Positions 23,484 through 31,264 of a DNA stretch of 48,254 bases are shown piece after piece. The stretch covers positions 1-48,254 of IMG/VR virus record IMGVR_UViG_3300018081_000006, one strand, 5' to 3'. The stretch comes from a virus. The translations under genes and the position numbers were made by a program. The notes under the pieces were generated by a model. It searched no databases and was not told the DNA's origin. It worked only from the letters and a program-made list of their open reading frames with translations. Each line of letters begins with the position of its first letter. Positions within the stretch are counted from its first letter, which is position 1.

Positions 23484-24802
23484 TACATCCACGCTCCGTT
23501 CAACTTCTTGAGGTTTTGTGCTCCTCCGAGACCACTGATTCCTGTTGAGACCCCACCTGTCATGAGGCCACCCGCGATACCAGCACCAGCTCCGAGGAGA
23601 TTGGTTGCTGTATCCCATGCGCTCTTGTTATTGCCCGGCGCACCATATCTCTGGCCGATAGTCTGATTGGCCGCTCCAGCTTGTCCTCCAATGCCTTCGA
23701 GCTGATAGCCCGTCTGCATATTGACTTCGCCTGGTGTCTGACCACGCAGTTTGAAGAGACCTTCCATCCCTTCCATCCGCAACATGTCGTTGTAACGAGC
23801 GTTGGAAGAACCTGCTGATGCATTCGATGCTGCATTGGCTGCTTCCGCTCCAGCAACCGATTCGAGGCCTTGCGCGCCTGAGAGCTTGCCTCTCTGCAAC
23901 ATCTCCTGAATTCCAGATTCCGATTGATTCCACATGCCAGCACCAGACAAACGATTCTTGGCAGTGGTGTCGGCCAATCCCATCTCGCCGCCGAGCGCTC
24001 CGCCCATGCCAGCCAGACGATTGGAACTCAAGAGCCCTTGGAGGTTCCCTTCCGAGGAGGCCATACCTTCGCCGCCCCATTGACGACCCTGACGGACTCT
24101 ATCTGAAATTCCGAGTTCAGTTCCGAGAGCAGCTTCTCCAGCCGCTTTAGATCGGTCCCTTCCCATCTTAAGCGCAGCTGCATTCGCCATCGCCGAGGAA
24201 CCACCCCTGATTCGTCTGGCACGATTCATCTCATCCGACATTCCCCCATACATCGCCGATATGGGAGCATTCCCACGTGCTCTGAGATTACGAGCCTCAG
24301 CCTCAGAGACGCCGCCAGTCCGAGCAAACTCATCGAATATGCCGCCACCACGCATCCGTGCTTGAGCAGCCGCATCGACTCCCCCGGTCTCACCGAGAGT
24401 TCGATACTTTTGGATATCTCTGAGAATTCGCGCTTTCGTGTCGGCATCGAATCCGCCAGTTTCCGAAATCTCCTTCATCGTGCCATGACCGGCCTGACGA
24501 ATCTTCTCCTCGTCGATGCCTCCGGTCTTGCCGAACAGTTCGTAGATCTCTTTGGCCTGACCATAAGTGGCCGGTAGAGCCCACCCGCCCCCACCTCCAC
24601 CACCATAGCCAGCTCCAGCCAGATTGCCAGATGCCAGATTCCCGTATTGTTCTTCCAGCGTTCCAGCCAATCTGTCAGACCGCTCTTGTGCGGTTCCAGA
24701 TCGAGCCGTCTGTTGATCGATGAACGACCCATAGTTCTTGTTCTGGGTCTGTAGCTGAGCAGTGTTCAGCTTGTTCGTGTTTTTCGCTTCACCTTTTGCC
24801 AT
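23483..24802 (-). CDS. putative internal virion protein with TGG repeats (439 aa)
   Basis: Ala/Gly/Met-rich helical protein. The first third holds four units beginning TGG(I/F/V), spaced by about 20 to 35 residues, each with a helix such as 'DEEKIRQ', 'DADTKARI', 'DAAAQARM', 'SEAEARNL' (about residues 92-180). A Gly-rich run precedes them. The C-terminus has a hydrophobic glycine-rich segment (LLGAGAGIAGGLMTGGVSTG), typical of membrane-inserting ejection proteins. ATG 24802 overlaps the previous stop. Internal virion assignment is by position and composition. Confidence 0.6.
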   Translation of the reverse strand: MAKGEAKNTNKLNTAQLQTQNKNYGSFIDQQTARSGTAQERSDRLAGTLEEQYGNLASGNLAGAGYGGGGGGGWALPATYGQAKEIYELFGKTGGIDEEKIRQAGHGTMKEISETGGFDADTKARILRDIQKYRTLGETGGVDAAAQARMRGGGIFDEFARTGGVSEAEARNLRARGNAPISAMYGGMSDEMNRARRIRGGSSAMANAAALKMGRDRSKAAGEAALGTELGISDRVRQGRQWGGEGMASSEGNLQGLLSSNRLAGMGGALGGEMGLADTTAKNRLSGAGMWNQSESGIQEMLQRGKLSGAQGLESVAGAEAANAASNASAGSSNARYNDMLRMEGMEGLFKLRGQTPGEVNMQTGYQLEGIGGQAGAANQTIGQRYGAPGNNKSAWDTATNLLGAGAGIAGGLMTGGVSTGISGLGGAQNLKKLNGAWM

Positions 24803-25188
24803 CAGAACTCCTTGACTAGGGCGACGCCAGTAGCTATTTTGAAACCGAACTTCTGACAGAGAAGGCGTTGCATGGCAGGATCTTGGACGAACACATGAAG
24901 ATGCTCAATGTTCTGATCCTCACACGCTCGAAATCCTTCCGCTAACAGCTTTTCCAATGCAATCAATCGATCAGCTTTGGACTTGCTAAGATCGAGAATC
25001 GCGATACCTTCAGCAAATCCCTTAACAAGACCAAAACCGATGATTGCTCCATCCTTATCAGCCACAACAGTCGTGATAATGTTCGTTAGAGCAGGCAATC
25101 CAAAATGCTCTGAATGTCCTGACTCCTTCCAGATTCGATCTATCTCCTCAAGATCCCTCTGCTTCAATTCACGCAAATGAATCGACAT
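24802..25188 (-). CDS. GNAT-like acetyltransferase (128 aa)
   Basis: A small GNAT-type domain: N-terminal strand and helix (HLRELKQRDLEEIDRIWKESG), central strand with GAIIGFGLVKGFAEGIAILDL, then a helix and 'IEHLHVFVQDPAMQRLLCQKFGFKIA', which matches the late conserved part of GNAT folds (N-x-x-A-x-x-L-Y-x-K-x-G-F). The acetyl-CoA loop (Q/R-x-x-G-x-G/A) is degenerate. It overlaps the methyltransferase gene by 20 bases and closes the modification cassette, so it may act on the same substrate or on virion proteins. Confidence 0.65.
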   Translation of the reverse strand: MSIHLRELKQRDLEEIDRIWKESGHSEHFGLPALTNIITTVVADKDGAIIGFGLVKGFAEGIAILDLSKSKADRLIALEKLLAEGFRACEDQNIEHLHVFVQDPAMQRLLCQKFGFKIATGVALVKEF

Positions 25189-26578
25189 GCATGGACCTCA
25201 ACAGATAAGCTACGATATTTCCATCCCTACTCGTCTTGCGAGTAATGAACTTGAATCTGAAATATTCCTCAGCCCATGCATCCAGGTTTTCTCCATCGTA
25301 TGTATAGATCAGGAGATAGTCAGTGTCACGGGCAATGCGTGCAAATAGCTCTTTGCGGTCCTCCTTATTCATCTCAATGAATCGATTCACCGAAATGAGA
25401 ATCAAACCATAAGGAGGATTCCACTGAGCTTCATCTGTCAAGTCGCCATGAACAATGACAATCCTTGATGCATCCATCCTTTCTTTTGCCCGCTCCCAGC
25501 GAGCTAGGTCAATCTCGATTCCGTGTAGATCAGCCGGGAACATCTTGCCGATCTTTTCCAATAGAACGCCATTCCCACAGCCCAAATCAAGGACCTTAGT
25601 GATAGCTGGGACTTCAAGTCTAGTCAAGGTCTCAAGCAAAATCACATGGGCTTTGTCCATATCAGCGATGGAATCAAACCCATTGTCTCGCCAGAGAAAA
25701 GCATTCCTCTTGAGCAACTGAATCGGAGAGGATCGCATGAACGGAAATTCGAGTCCTGAAGCTCCCTCTTTCGGATAGCTTGTCCCCTTCCGATCAATGA
25801 TGATCTTCTCTGCAAAAGCGTCCGTGGAAGTGACGATTCGCATAACAGGAGTCGTGATGGTCACGATCCCATGCAACGAATTCCATCGGATTGGCCAGTC
25901 AAGCATCTCACGAAGCCATGAGGTTTCTTGAGGAAATAGACGGCCTGCTAACTCAAGGAGCATCTTGCCCATGCGTTCAGTTGCTGAACAGTTAAAGCTG
26001 CAAGGAAGATGGCTAACTGCTCTGACTCCAAGCCATCGGAGGAGAATATTGCATTCAATTGGGCCATTGACCTCGTAATGAGTCTTGTCACCCAATTCTA
26101 TTACCATCGGATAAGTCGTGTCCCTGAATCCTCCATTGACCCAATACGTCTGGAAGAATTCCACGCAGCAATCAGGAAAGCCCAAGAGAGAACCAATGGC
26201 TCGATCATCCTTTGCTTTCCATGCCTTCAAAAATTGACGAAGAACACCATGTCGAGCAATGGCCAGTCGATAGGCCCAAGGCTTTCCATCCTCAAAGGGA
26301 ATCGCAGCATTCGAGTATGATCCTGAAGAACCACATCGTTCAAGTGGCGCGACATCAAGACCTAGGTCCAGAGTCTCATCAGCTAGACCAGCAAGTTCCT
26401 GTGGAGTAGAGGCTTGCAGAGCTGCTGGCTTGATGCCCTCACGAACTGCATGGACCTCAACACGTTGGAACATCTGGGAGACAACACTAATCCTTGGCTC
26501 CCAAACCGATCGTGCTTCTTCACTGACCCAAATAGTTCTCACGAACTCTGGAACAGTGAGATCAATCCTTTCATTCAT
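25169..26578 (-). CDS. Cys-rich (DUF483-like) domain fused to SAM methyltransferase (469 aa)
   Basis: Two domains. Residues about 100-215 hold GFPDCCVEFF (133-142) and HLPCSFNCSAT (190-200), a Cys-rich arrangement that resembles DUF483 domains. Residues 325 to 450 are a class I SAM-dependent methyltransferase: VLDLGCGNGVLLEKIG (329-344, motif I), HGIEIDLARWERA (352-364), VIVHGDLT (374-381) and a post-motif strand LILISVNRFIEM. Start ATG 26578 overlaps the radical SAM gene by eight bases. Immediate coupling to that gene suggests the same peptide or protein substrate. Specific target atom unknown. Confidence 0.8.
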   Translation of the reverse strand: MNERIDLTVPEFVRTIWVSEEARSVWEPRISVVSQMFQRVEVHAVREGIKPAALQASTPQELAGLADETLDLGLDVAPLERCGSSGSYSNAAIPFEDGKPWAYRLAIARHGVLRQFLKAWKAKDDRAIGSLLGFPDCCVEFFQTYWVNGGFRDTTYPMVIELGDKTHYEVNGPIECNILLRWLGVRAVSHLPCSFNCSATERMGKMLLELAGRLFPQETSWLREMLDWPIRWNSLHGIVTITTPVMRIVTSTDAFAEKIIIDRKGTSYPKEGASGLEFPFMRSSPIQLLKRNAFLWRDNGFDSIADMDKAHVILLETLTRLEVPAITKVLDLGCGNGVLLEKIGKMFPADLHGIEIDLARWERAKERMDASRIVIVHGDLTDEAQWNPPYGLILISVNRFIEMNKEDRKELFARIARDTDYLLIYTYDGENLDAWAEEYFRFKFITRKTSRDGNIVAYLLRSMHVDSFA

Positions 26579-27740
26579 CGAATGGACTCCGCTCTAGAAT
26601 AACCGCTGGAATGCCCTTTGGATAGTCTGTATGGTCCCCATGCTCGTCGCCATGAGGTCTGTCTCCATGCTGATTAGATTGCCCTTGCTCAACAAAGATT
26701 TTCTGAGTTAGAGCTTTCTTCTGACATGAAGTTAGGAGATTTTCTTGATTGTCCTTCTCAATCCTAGAGAATAGAGAATACCAGAGAGAACAGTTTATGG
26801 TTCGGTTTCTCCAGTCTCCGTCGATTGCAGTTCCAGGACAATGCCCTTTGCAGAAAACGAAATATTGACAGTCTTTACACCCTCCAAACTTCTGAGGAGT
26901 TCCATAAAGCGAGATATATCTTTCTCGCCCGGGAGTGTTAGCTTTAACCCAGTTGATCCCGTCCTTGTTAGTCCGACCGCAATTTGACATTGTTCCATCA
27001 GGAGAAACTCCCTGAACTGCTGCCGTCGTCAGTGGATCACAATGATTCCAGGTGCACATGACCTGAGGATTCTCTTGAGTGAGCAGCTTCTTGATGTCCA
27101 TGAATGGCTCAACCTGCATGGCCGAGAACTTTGACCATTCATAGAGATGAAGAAACGTCTCAATCTGCCTCGTCTCGGATAGTGCTAGATGGTGCTGACC
27201 ACAATCGATCTCCATTTCATGCAGGTTCAGATGCTTGACCCCGAGAGCCTCAAGCTCATTGAACCAGTTTGTCAACTGTTCCAGATCGTTATTTCCCTTG
27301 TGGATCGTGCAAATGATTGATGGGATGACTTTTACAGCACAGAGTTTCCGAATCGCAACTTCAGTTCGAGCAGTCAACTCTAGAGAGCAGCGAACTGCAT
27401 TCATCTCATCAGGACCATCAAAGGAAATTCCCACACCAACCTTATACTTGGCGAACATCTCAATATGCTCGTCAGTGATCAACGATCCATTGGTCTGGAT
27501 TCCATTACTTCCAAATCTCTCGAGACCAAATTCCCAGACTTCCTTTAGATGCTCGATAGGAGCAAGCAATGGCTCACCACCAAAGACAGCAAAGTTTTGA
27601 CCCAGTCTATCAAGCTGTCTCTTGGCATGAGACCAATCGCGAGGCATGTTGATATTGCCAGCATCTCGCATGGGATCTTGATAGCAATACCCACACTTGA
27701 TGTTGCAGGCGATACCAACGGGTAAATACTCGACAGACAT
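26571..27740 (-). CDS. radical SAM/SPASM protein maturase with HxD tail (389 aa)
   Basis: A radical SAM enzyme with the canonical CxxxCxxC (C12, C16, C19) that binds the SAM-cleaving 4Fe-4S cluster, followed by FGGEPLL (53-59). A SPASM-type domain for auxiliary clusters follows, with C229, C234, C254, C288, C291, C297, C301 and C317 ('SPDGTMSNCG' and 'CKDCQYFVFCKGHC' being typical). Members of this family modify ribosomal peptides or proteins. After residue 350 a tail carries HGD, HGD, HGD and HTD triplets (358-372), echoing the upstream HxD protein. The start overlaps that gene's stop (TAATG). Its substrate is most likely the HxD protein; this is inference. Confidence 0.9.
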   Translation of the reverse strand: MSVEYLPVGIACNIKCGYCYQDPMRDAGNINMPRDWSHAKRQLDRLGQNFAVFGGEPLLAPIEHLKEVWEFGLERFGSNGIQTNGSLITDEHIEMFAKYKVGVGISFDGPDEMNAVRCSLELTARTEVAIRKLCAVKVIPSIICTIHKGNNDLEQLTNWFNELEALGVKHLNLHEMEIDCGQHHLALSETRQIETFLHLYEWSKFSAMQVEPFMDIKKLLTQENPQVMCTWNHCDPLTTAAVQGVSPDGTMSNCGRTNKDGINWVKANTPGRERYISLYGTPQKFGGCKDCQYFVFCKGHCPGTAIDGDWRNRTINCSLWYSLFSRIEKDNQENLLTSCQKKALTQKIFVEQGQSNQHGDRPHGDEHGDHTDYPKGIPAVILERSPFDE

Positions 27741-28603
27741 TAATAACCTACAAACGTCGGATTGTCAACATGCGGAACGTCGACGTGAGCTACGTCCGTG
27801 TGATCACTATGTGGGACATCACTGTGTGGCACGTCACCATGTGCTCCAGCAGGAACATCCGAGTGTGGAGTATCTCCATGACTGTAACCACCTGGGTCAT
27901 CATGATGAGGCACATCGGAATGAGTGTCTGAATGCACAACATCTCCATGCTCATCGACATGGGAGTCTGTATGAAGCCTAGATCCATCATTGTGATAATC
28001 GGTGTGACCATCCTGATGAGAATAATCGGTATGATTGACATCGAAATGTCCACCAGCAGGTGCATCATAGTGGTCCATATGCCCACCATCACCATGATAG
28101 CCATCATCATGGGCATCTGCATGATCATCCCAATGAGCATAGTCATCATGATAATCCGTATGAGAATCACCATGAGGCCAATCGTTATGGACGTCGTTAT
28201 GAATTACATCCTGATGCCCACCAGGAGCAAGGTCTGTATGAGCAACTTGGTCTGTGTGGTCCACATGGGTCGATGCACCACCGCCATCTTGATGAACCGT
28301 GTCTGCATGGACCCAACAATCATAGGGATCGATTTCAATATGGAGATTGTTTCCATCAATCCATATAGATCCCCACATCCTTCCAGCTACGGTGCTGAGA
28401 ATGACAATGGGAAGTCTGAAATGAGCAGTCCCAGCTTGATTGACGTAATTGATTCCCCACGGATCGCACCAAACAGATCCTGGGGCTGCAGATCCAGTGA
28501 CATATTTGATGAACTCACCAGTAGTTCTCCACTCAGCTCCACCAGAGCCAACGTAGTGGAAAGTATCTCCATCTATCCAGATTGAGCCAGGAGCTTTCGG
28601 CAT
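27740..28603 (-). CDS. His-Xaa-Asp repeat protein, probable modified tail component (287 aa)
   Basis: The N-terminal third has three related units beginning PGSIWIDG, PGSVWCDP and WGSIWIDG (about 5, 41 and 77), like short repeats of tail fibre proteins. From residue 99 to 280 there are about 36 His-Xaa-Asp triplets, one roughly every five residues, with small or polar residues between them and few hydrophobics. Nothing suggests an enzyme. HxD triplets could bind metal ions or be sites of modification by the downstream radical SAM enzyme. Start ATG 28603 overlaps the fibre gene stop (TAATG). The match to known precursor families is by analogy only. Confidence 0.8.
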   Translation of the reverse strand: MPKAPGSIWIDGDTFHYVGSGGAEWRTTGEFIKYVTGSAAPGSVWCDPWGINYVNQAGTAHFRLPIVILSTVAGRMWGSIWIDGNNLHIEIDPYDCWVHADTVHQDGGGASTHVDHTDQVAHTDLAPGGHQDVIHNDVHNDWPHGDSHTDYHDDYAHWDDHADAHDDGYHGDGGHMDHYDAPAGGHFDVNHTDYSHQDGHTDYHNDGSRLHTDSHVDEHGDVVHSDTHSDVPHHDDPGGYSHGDTPHSDVPAGAHGDVPHSDVPHSDHTDVAHVDVPHVDNPTFVGY

Positions 28604-29229
28604 TACAGGGGCGCCCAAGCATCAACGCCAACCGGGATGACCAAACGGTGCGTGAAATGAGCCACCATGTCTCCGTAGATATTCATGCCAACACGATCTG
28701 CGTTTCGATTTCTGATCTGAAATGCGTAGTCGCCTCTGACGTATCCTGCCTGAGCGATCAGACCAAAAGAGCCACCAGAAACACCAGACCCAACGAAGAA
28801 TCCAGCATATCCGGCTGAAGTTGGAGGACCGTATGAAACTAGTCCATGACCTGCATTCTGGTTGATGGTCAACGTCCCAGAATGCACATTGATGCCGTTG
28901 TGGAGAGTCACAGCACTAAGACTTCCTCCAGTGACAGCAATTGCGTTGGCATTTTGGATCGCCATCGTCCCTAGACCAAGAGCAGTGCGTGCTCCAGCTA
29001 GAGTATTGGACCCAGTGCCGCCTCCCTCAACAGCTAAAATGCGATCGACAAATGCAGTTCCACTCCACTCCTGAAACTTGACAGGTGCCCTGACGAGCTT
29101 AATTGCTCCAGTCGGAGGACCAGTTACAGGATTGAGTTGTAAAGTGATTGCGTCGACGTCACGATTCTTCGCCTCATCGACGAAGAGGACGTAATCACTT
29201 AGAATTGTCGGCTTCGACCAATCTGCCAT
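28603..29229 (-). CDS. tail fibre protein (208 aa)
   Basis: Contains the phage tail fibre repeat 'GGTGSNTLAGARTALGLG' followed by AIQNANAIAVTGGSLSAVTLHNG, typical of fibre shafts, and an N-terminal LSDYVLFVDEAKNRDVDAI segment. The C-terminal half is a Gly/Ser-rich beta domain (VSYGPPTSAGYAGFFVGSGVSGGSFGL). Start ATG 29229; the stop overlaps the HxD gene start. It probably forms a trimeric fibre with the neighbouring gene products. Confidence 0.8.
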   Translation of the reverse strand: MADWSKPTILSDYVLFVDEAKNRDVDAITLQLNPVTGPPTGAIKLVRAPVKFQEWSGTAFVDRILAVEGGGTGSNTLAGARTALGLGTMAIQNANAIAVTGGSLSAVTLHNGINVHSGTLTINQNAGHGLVSYGPPTSAGYAGFFVGSGVSGGSFGLIAQAGYVRGDYAFQIRNRNADRVGMNIYGDMVAHFTHRLVIPVGVDAWAPL

Positions 29230-29371
29230 TTTCGGCTCTCACTCGTTCGATTTCCTGAGACATCTCGAAGATCTGTTTCTGCAGATAATGCCGGACGACT
29301 ATCGACTCCCCAATGATCTTGTAAAGTTCGTCTAGCTCGACTTGCATTGGAATTGGCGGTTGATTCATCAT
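29195..29371 (-). CDS. small coiled-coil protein (58 aa)
   Basis: A 58-codon frame between the fibre genes with tandem ATG codons (29371/29368) behind GAGGT. The product begins MNQPPIPMQ and then forms one long helix with heptad-like hydrophobics (VELDELYKIIGESIVV, KQIFEMSQEIERVRAENGRL), a likely coiled coil. It overlaps the tail fibre start by 35 bases. Small coiled-coil proteins at this place often act as fibre chaperones or linkers; that role is inferred. Confidence 0.55.
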   Translation of the reverse strand: MMNQPPIPMQVELDELYKIIGESIVVRHYLQKQIFEMSQEIERVRAENGRLVEADNSK

Positions 29372-29376
29372 TGACC

Positions 29377-29712
29377 TCAGATTGGATCGGGAGTTCCTTG
29401 AACTGTGCCTGGAAGGACTCCATCAGCAGATAGCTTTTCCAGGATTCTCTTATTCATGGATTTCGTTGTAAAGTTTCCGGTATTGATGGCTTTTATGTAG
29501 TCAACTGCTTCTTTTCCAATATATGTATGTGTGAATAGGCCACCAAGATTATCCTTTAAATTGATACGAAAATATCCCGATTCCTGAACAGCCGGTGGAG
29601 GAGGCTGGGGCTGAATAATAGTCTCGTGATCCATTATTAGAGATATTATCTTATACTTGGCTTTAACCTGCTCAGGAGTAACCTCTGGCTCAGTCAGAAC
29701 TAATTCTTCCAT
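29377..29712 (-). CDS. hypothetical tail-region protein (111 aa)
   Basis: Not recognised. A Pro-rich linker (IIQPQPPPPAVQ) separates an acidic N-terminal helix from a mixed C-terminal domain (FRINLKDNLGGLFTHTYIGKEAVDYIK). ATG 29712 overlaps the stop of the fibre gene before it. Likely a tail accessory protein by position. Confidence 0.55.
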   Translation of the reverse strand: MEELVLTEPEVTPEQVKAKYKIISLIMDHETIIQPQPPPPAVQESGYFRINLKDNLGGLFTHTYIGKEAVDYIKAINTGNFTTKSMNKRILEKLSADGVLPGTVQGTPDPI

Positions 29713-30923
29713 TACTTTCTCTCCGCTAGTTCCTGAATGGCAGCAACGAGCATTGGGATCATTTCGAGGTAATTGATCTGCACAAGGCCATCTGGAGTGA
29801 GAGGTGTTTTCATTCCTGTATTGCGAACCAGCTCAGGCGCGATTTTCTGAACATCCTGTGCGAGTAATCCGAGATGCATGTTGAGATCTGGGTCATCACT
29901 AACTGGCAAGAAATAGAACGACCCCGGACGCATCTGTAGCACCTTGTCAAGACTACTTACTAGTGGTGTGAAATCGCGCTTAATACGTGCGTCAGAAGCG
30001 AGCGTGATGTCGCCAAAGTAGCTCGCGTCGATCCAGCACTGGATTGCGCCGGTCCACTGGAAGTTGAAGAAATTCCCACCATAAGTGCCATACACACCCG
30101 CACGACAGGCATATCCCCATCCTGATTTTATCGTCCCACCAGTTATGAGGTTACCGCCATTGTCCAACGTGCCAGTATCGACTTGGGAGTTGTTGCGGAA
30201 AGTGATGCCGTTGCCTTGTATATAGGTGGGCGCTCCTGCCCCAAAATGAAAGCGTTGATTGCCATCATTGCTGTTGTGCCAGACACCACAAGGTAATGTC
30301 AGTATGCCACCAATGCTCGCCCCGCCCGCCACCGTCAATGCTCCAGCGAGATACAATCCGGTATTGGAATACAGCCCATAGGAAGCGTGTGAGCACAGAT
30401 ACCACGACGTTTGCACCGTCCAGCCAGTGTCTTGACGACCAGGATATATTGGCGCATTTGAGAAGAGATTCCAGCCCGAAGTTATGTCGCCTTGCGTTCC
30501 ACGAGCTGTGCTAATCGCACCAGCGCAAGTGATGTTACCAGCCGTTACATTGACGCCATTCGTAAAGTTGGTCGCCCCACAGGTCAAATCTGCGAGATTG
30601 TTAAAGGAAGCAGTGGAGACGAAATTTGCTGCTCGTATCGTTGCCCAATTACTCTGGTCAGGATAGACGGCTTCTATCGCAGATGCGTAACCACCAACAC
30701 CAACACCAGATCGAATTGCAGCACTACCAACTTGCAACCAAGGGACAGACTGCACCAATGTAAAAGTATTGGCAACATTCGTATAGGCTACAGGACCAAG
30801 AACAGCCGGACTTAACGATCCCTCATTCAAAACAGAAGCATTAAGAGGCAGAGGTGCCCACGTCAGTCCATTGTTCTCGGACTTCTCGAAGATGTGGGTC
30901 GTCTGGTTGTAACGCTGCCACAT
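29712..30923 (-). CDS. tail fibre/spike with C-terminal S74-type intramolecular chaperone (403 aa)
   Basis: The last ~100 residues form an S74-type intramolecular chaperone and self-cleaving peptidase domain: SDARIKRDFTPL (Ser near 310, Lys near 315, the catalytic dyad), LGLLAQDVQKIAPELV and the C-terminal helix MIPMLVAAIQEL. These domains help fibres trimerise and then cut themselves off. Upstream is a Gly/Asn/Thr-rich beta fibre (TNGVNVTAGNITCAGAIS, GALTVAGGASIGGILTL) and an N-terminal segment, MWQRYNQTTHIFEKSENNG, probably for attachment. Most likely a host-recognition fibre. Confidence 0.88.
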   Translation of the reverse strand: MWQRYNQTTHIFEKSENNGLTWAPLPLNASVLNEGSLSPAVLGPVAYTNVANTFTLVQSVPWLQVGSAAIRSGVGVGGYASAIEAVYPDQSNWATIRAANFVSTASFNNLADLTCGATNFTNGVNVTAGNITCAGAISTARGTQGDITSGWNLFSNAPIYPGRQDTGWTVQTSWYLCSHASYGLYSNTGLYLAGALTVAGGASIGGILTLPCGVWHNSNDGNQRFHFGAGAPTYIQGNGITFRNNSQVDTGTLDNGGNLITGGTIKSGWGYACRAGVYGTYGGNFFNFQWTGAIQCWIDASYFGDITLASDARIKRDFTPLVSSLDKVLQMRPGSFYFLPVSDDPDLNMHLGLLAQDVQKIAPELVRNTGMKTPLTPDGLVQINYLEMIPMLVAAIQELAERK

Positions 30924-31264
30924 TATCGGACAATCCTAAGATTCTGAGGAGGACCAATCCACTTGAAAACTACACCTACATCAAAAGAGCACTCTGTGTT
31001 ATCACATGCTCTTACAACGAAGGTATGAGTTCCGCTTGTTGTAAAAGGAACTGGATAGGTATAAGTGTGATTCCCTGACAACGTAGTTGGGAAACTTTCC
31101 TGGGCTGGAATCCCGACTGATTGATATTGTCCATTGTCGATTTTGACTTCAAATCGAATAATGTTTCCAATCTCTGAATCGGGATAATCCCATGCAGCTT
31201 TCAGGATCGGCTGCGATTGTAAAGGAACAGTGAGAAGAATGAGAATTAGGATTACTTTTCTCAT
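30923..31264 (-). CDS. secreted-looking Ig/FN3-like protein (113 aa)
   Basis: Start ATG 31264 (MRKVILILILLTVPLQS) gives a typical Sec-type signal peptide: basic N-terminus, hydrophobic core, then SQ-S. The mature part resembles a fibronectin type III or Ig-like beta sandwich (AAWDYPDSEIGNIIRFEVKI, GTHTFVVRACDNTECS). ATG overlaps the previous stop (ATGA). A secreted protein within the virion operon is unusual; it may be displayed at the periplasm or cell surface. An alternative is that the hydrophobic stretch is a tail anchor. Confidence 0.6.
   Translation of the reverse strand: MRKVILILILLTVPLQSQPILKAAWDYPDSEIGNIIRFEVKIDNGQYQSVGIPAQESFPTTLSGNHTYTYPVPFTTSGTHTFVVRACDNTECSFDVGVVFKWIGPPQNLRIVR

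Noticed and set aside
27790-28585. Long open frames on both strands over the HxD gene (Met/Ile-rich or His-rich)
   Set aside because: They are shadows caused by the repetitive CAT/GAT/GAC codons, which leave other frames stop-free. Only the minus-strand frame from 28603 has coupled start and stop and fits the operon.
29199-29423. Minus-strand 74-codon frame between tail genes
   Set aside because: The 58-codon coiled-coil frame at 29195-29371 has a ribosome site and protein-like composition; the longer frame is a shadow of it.
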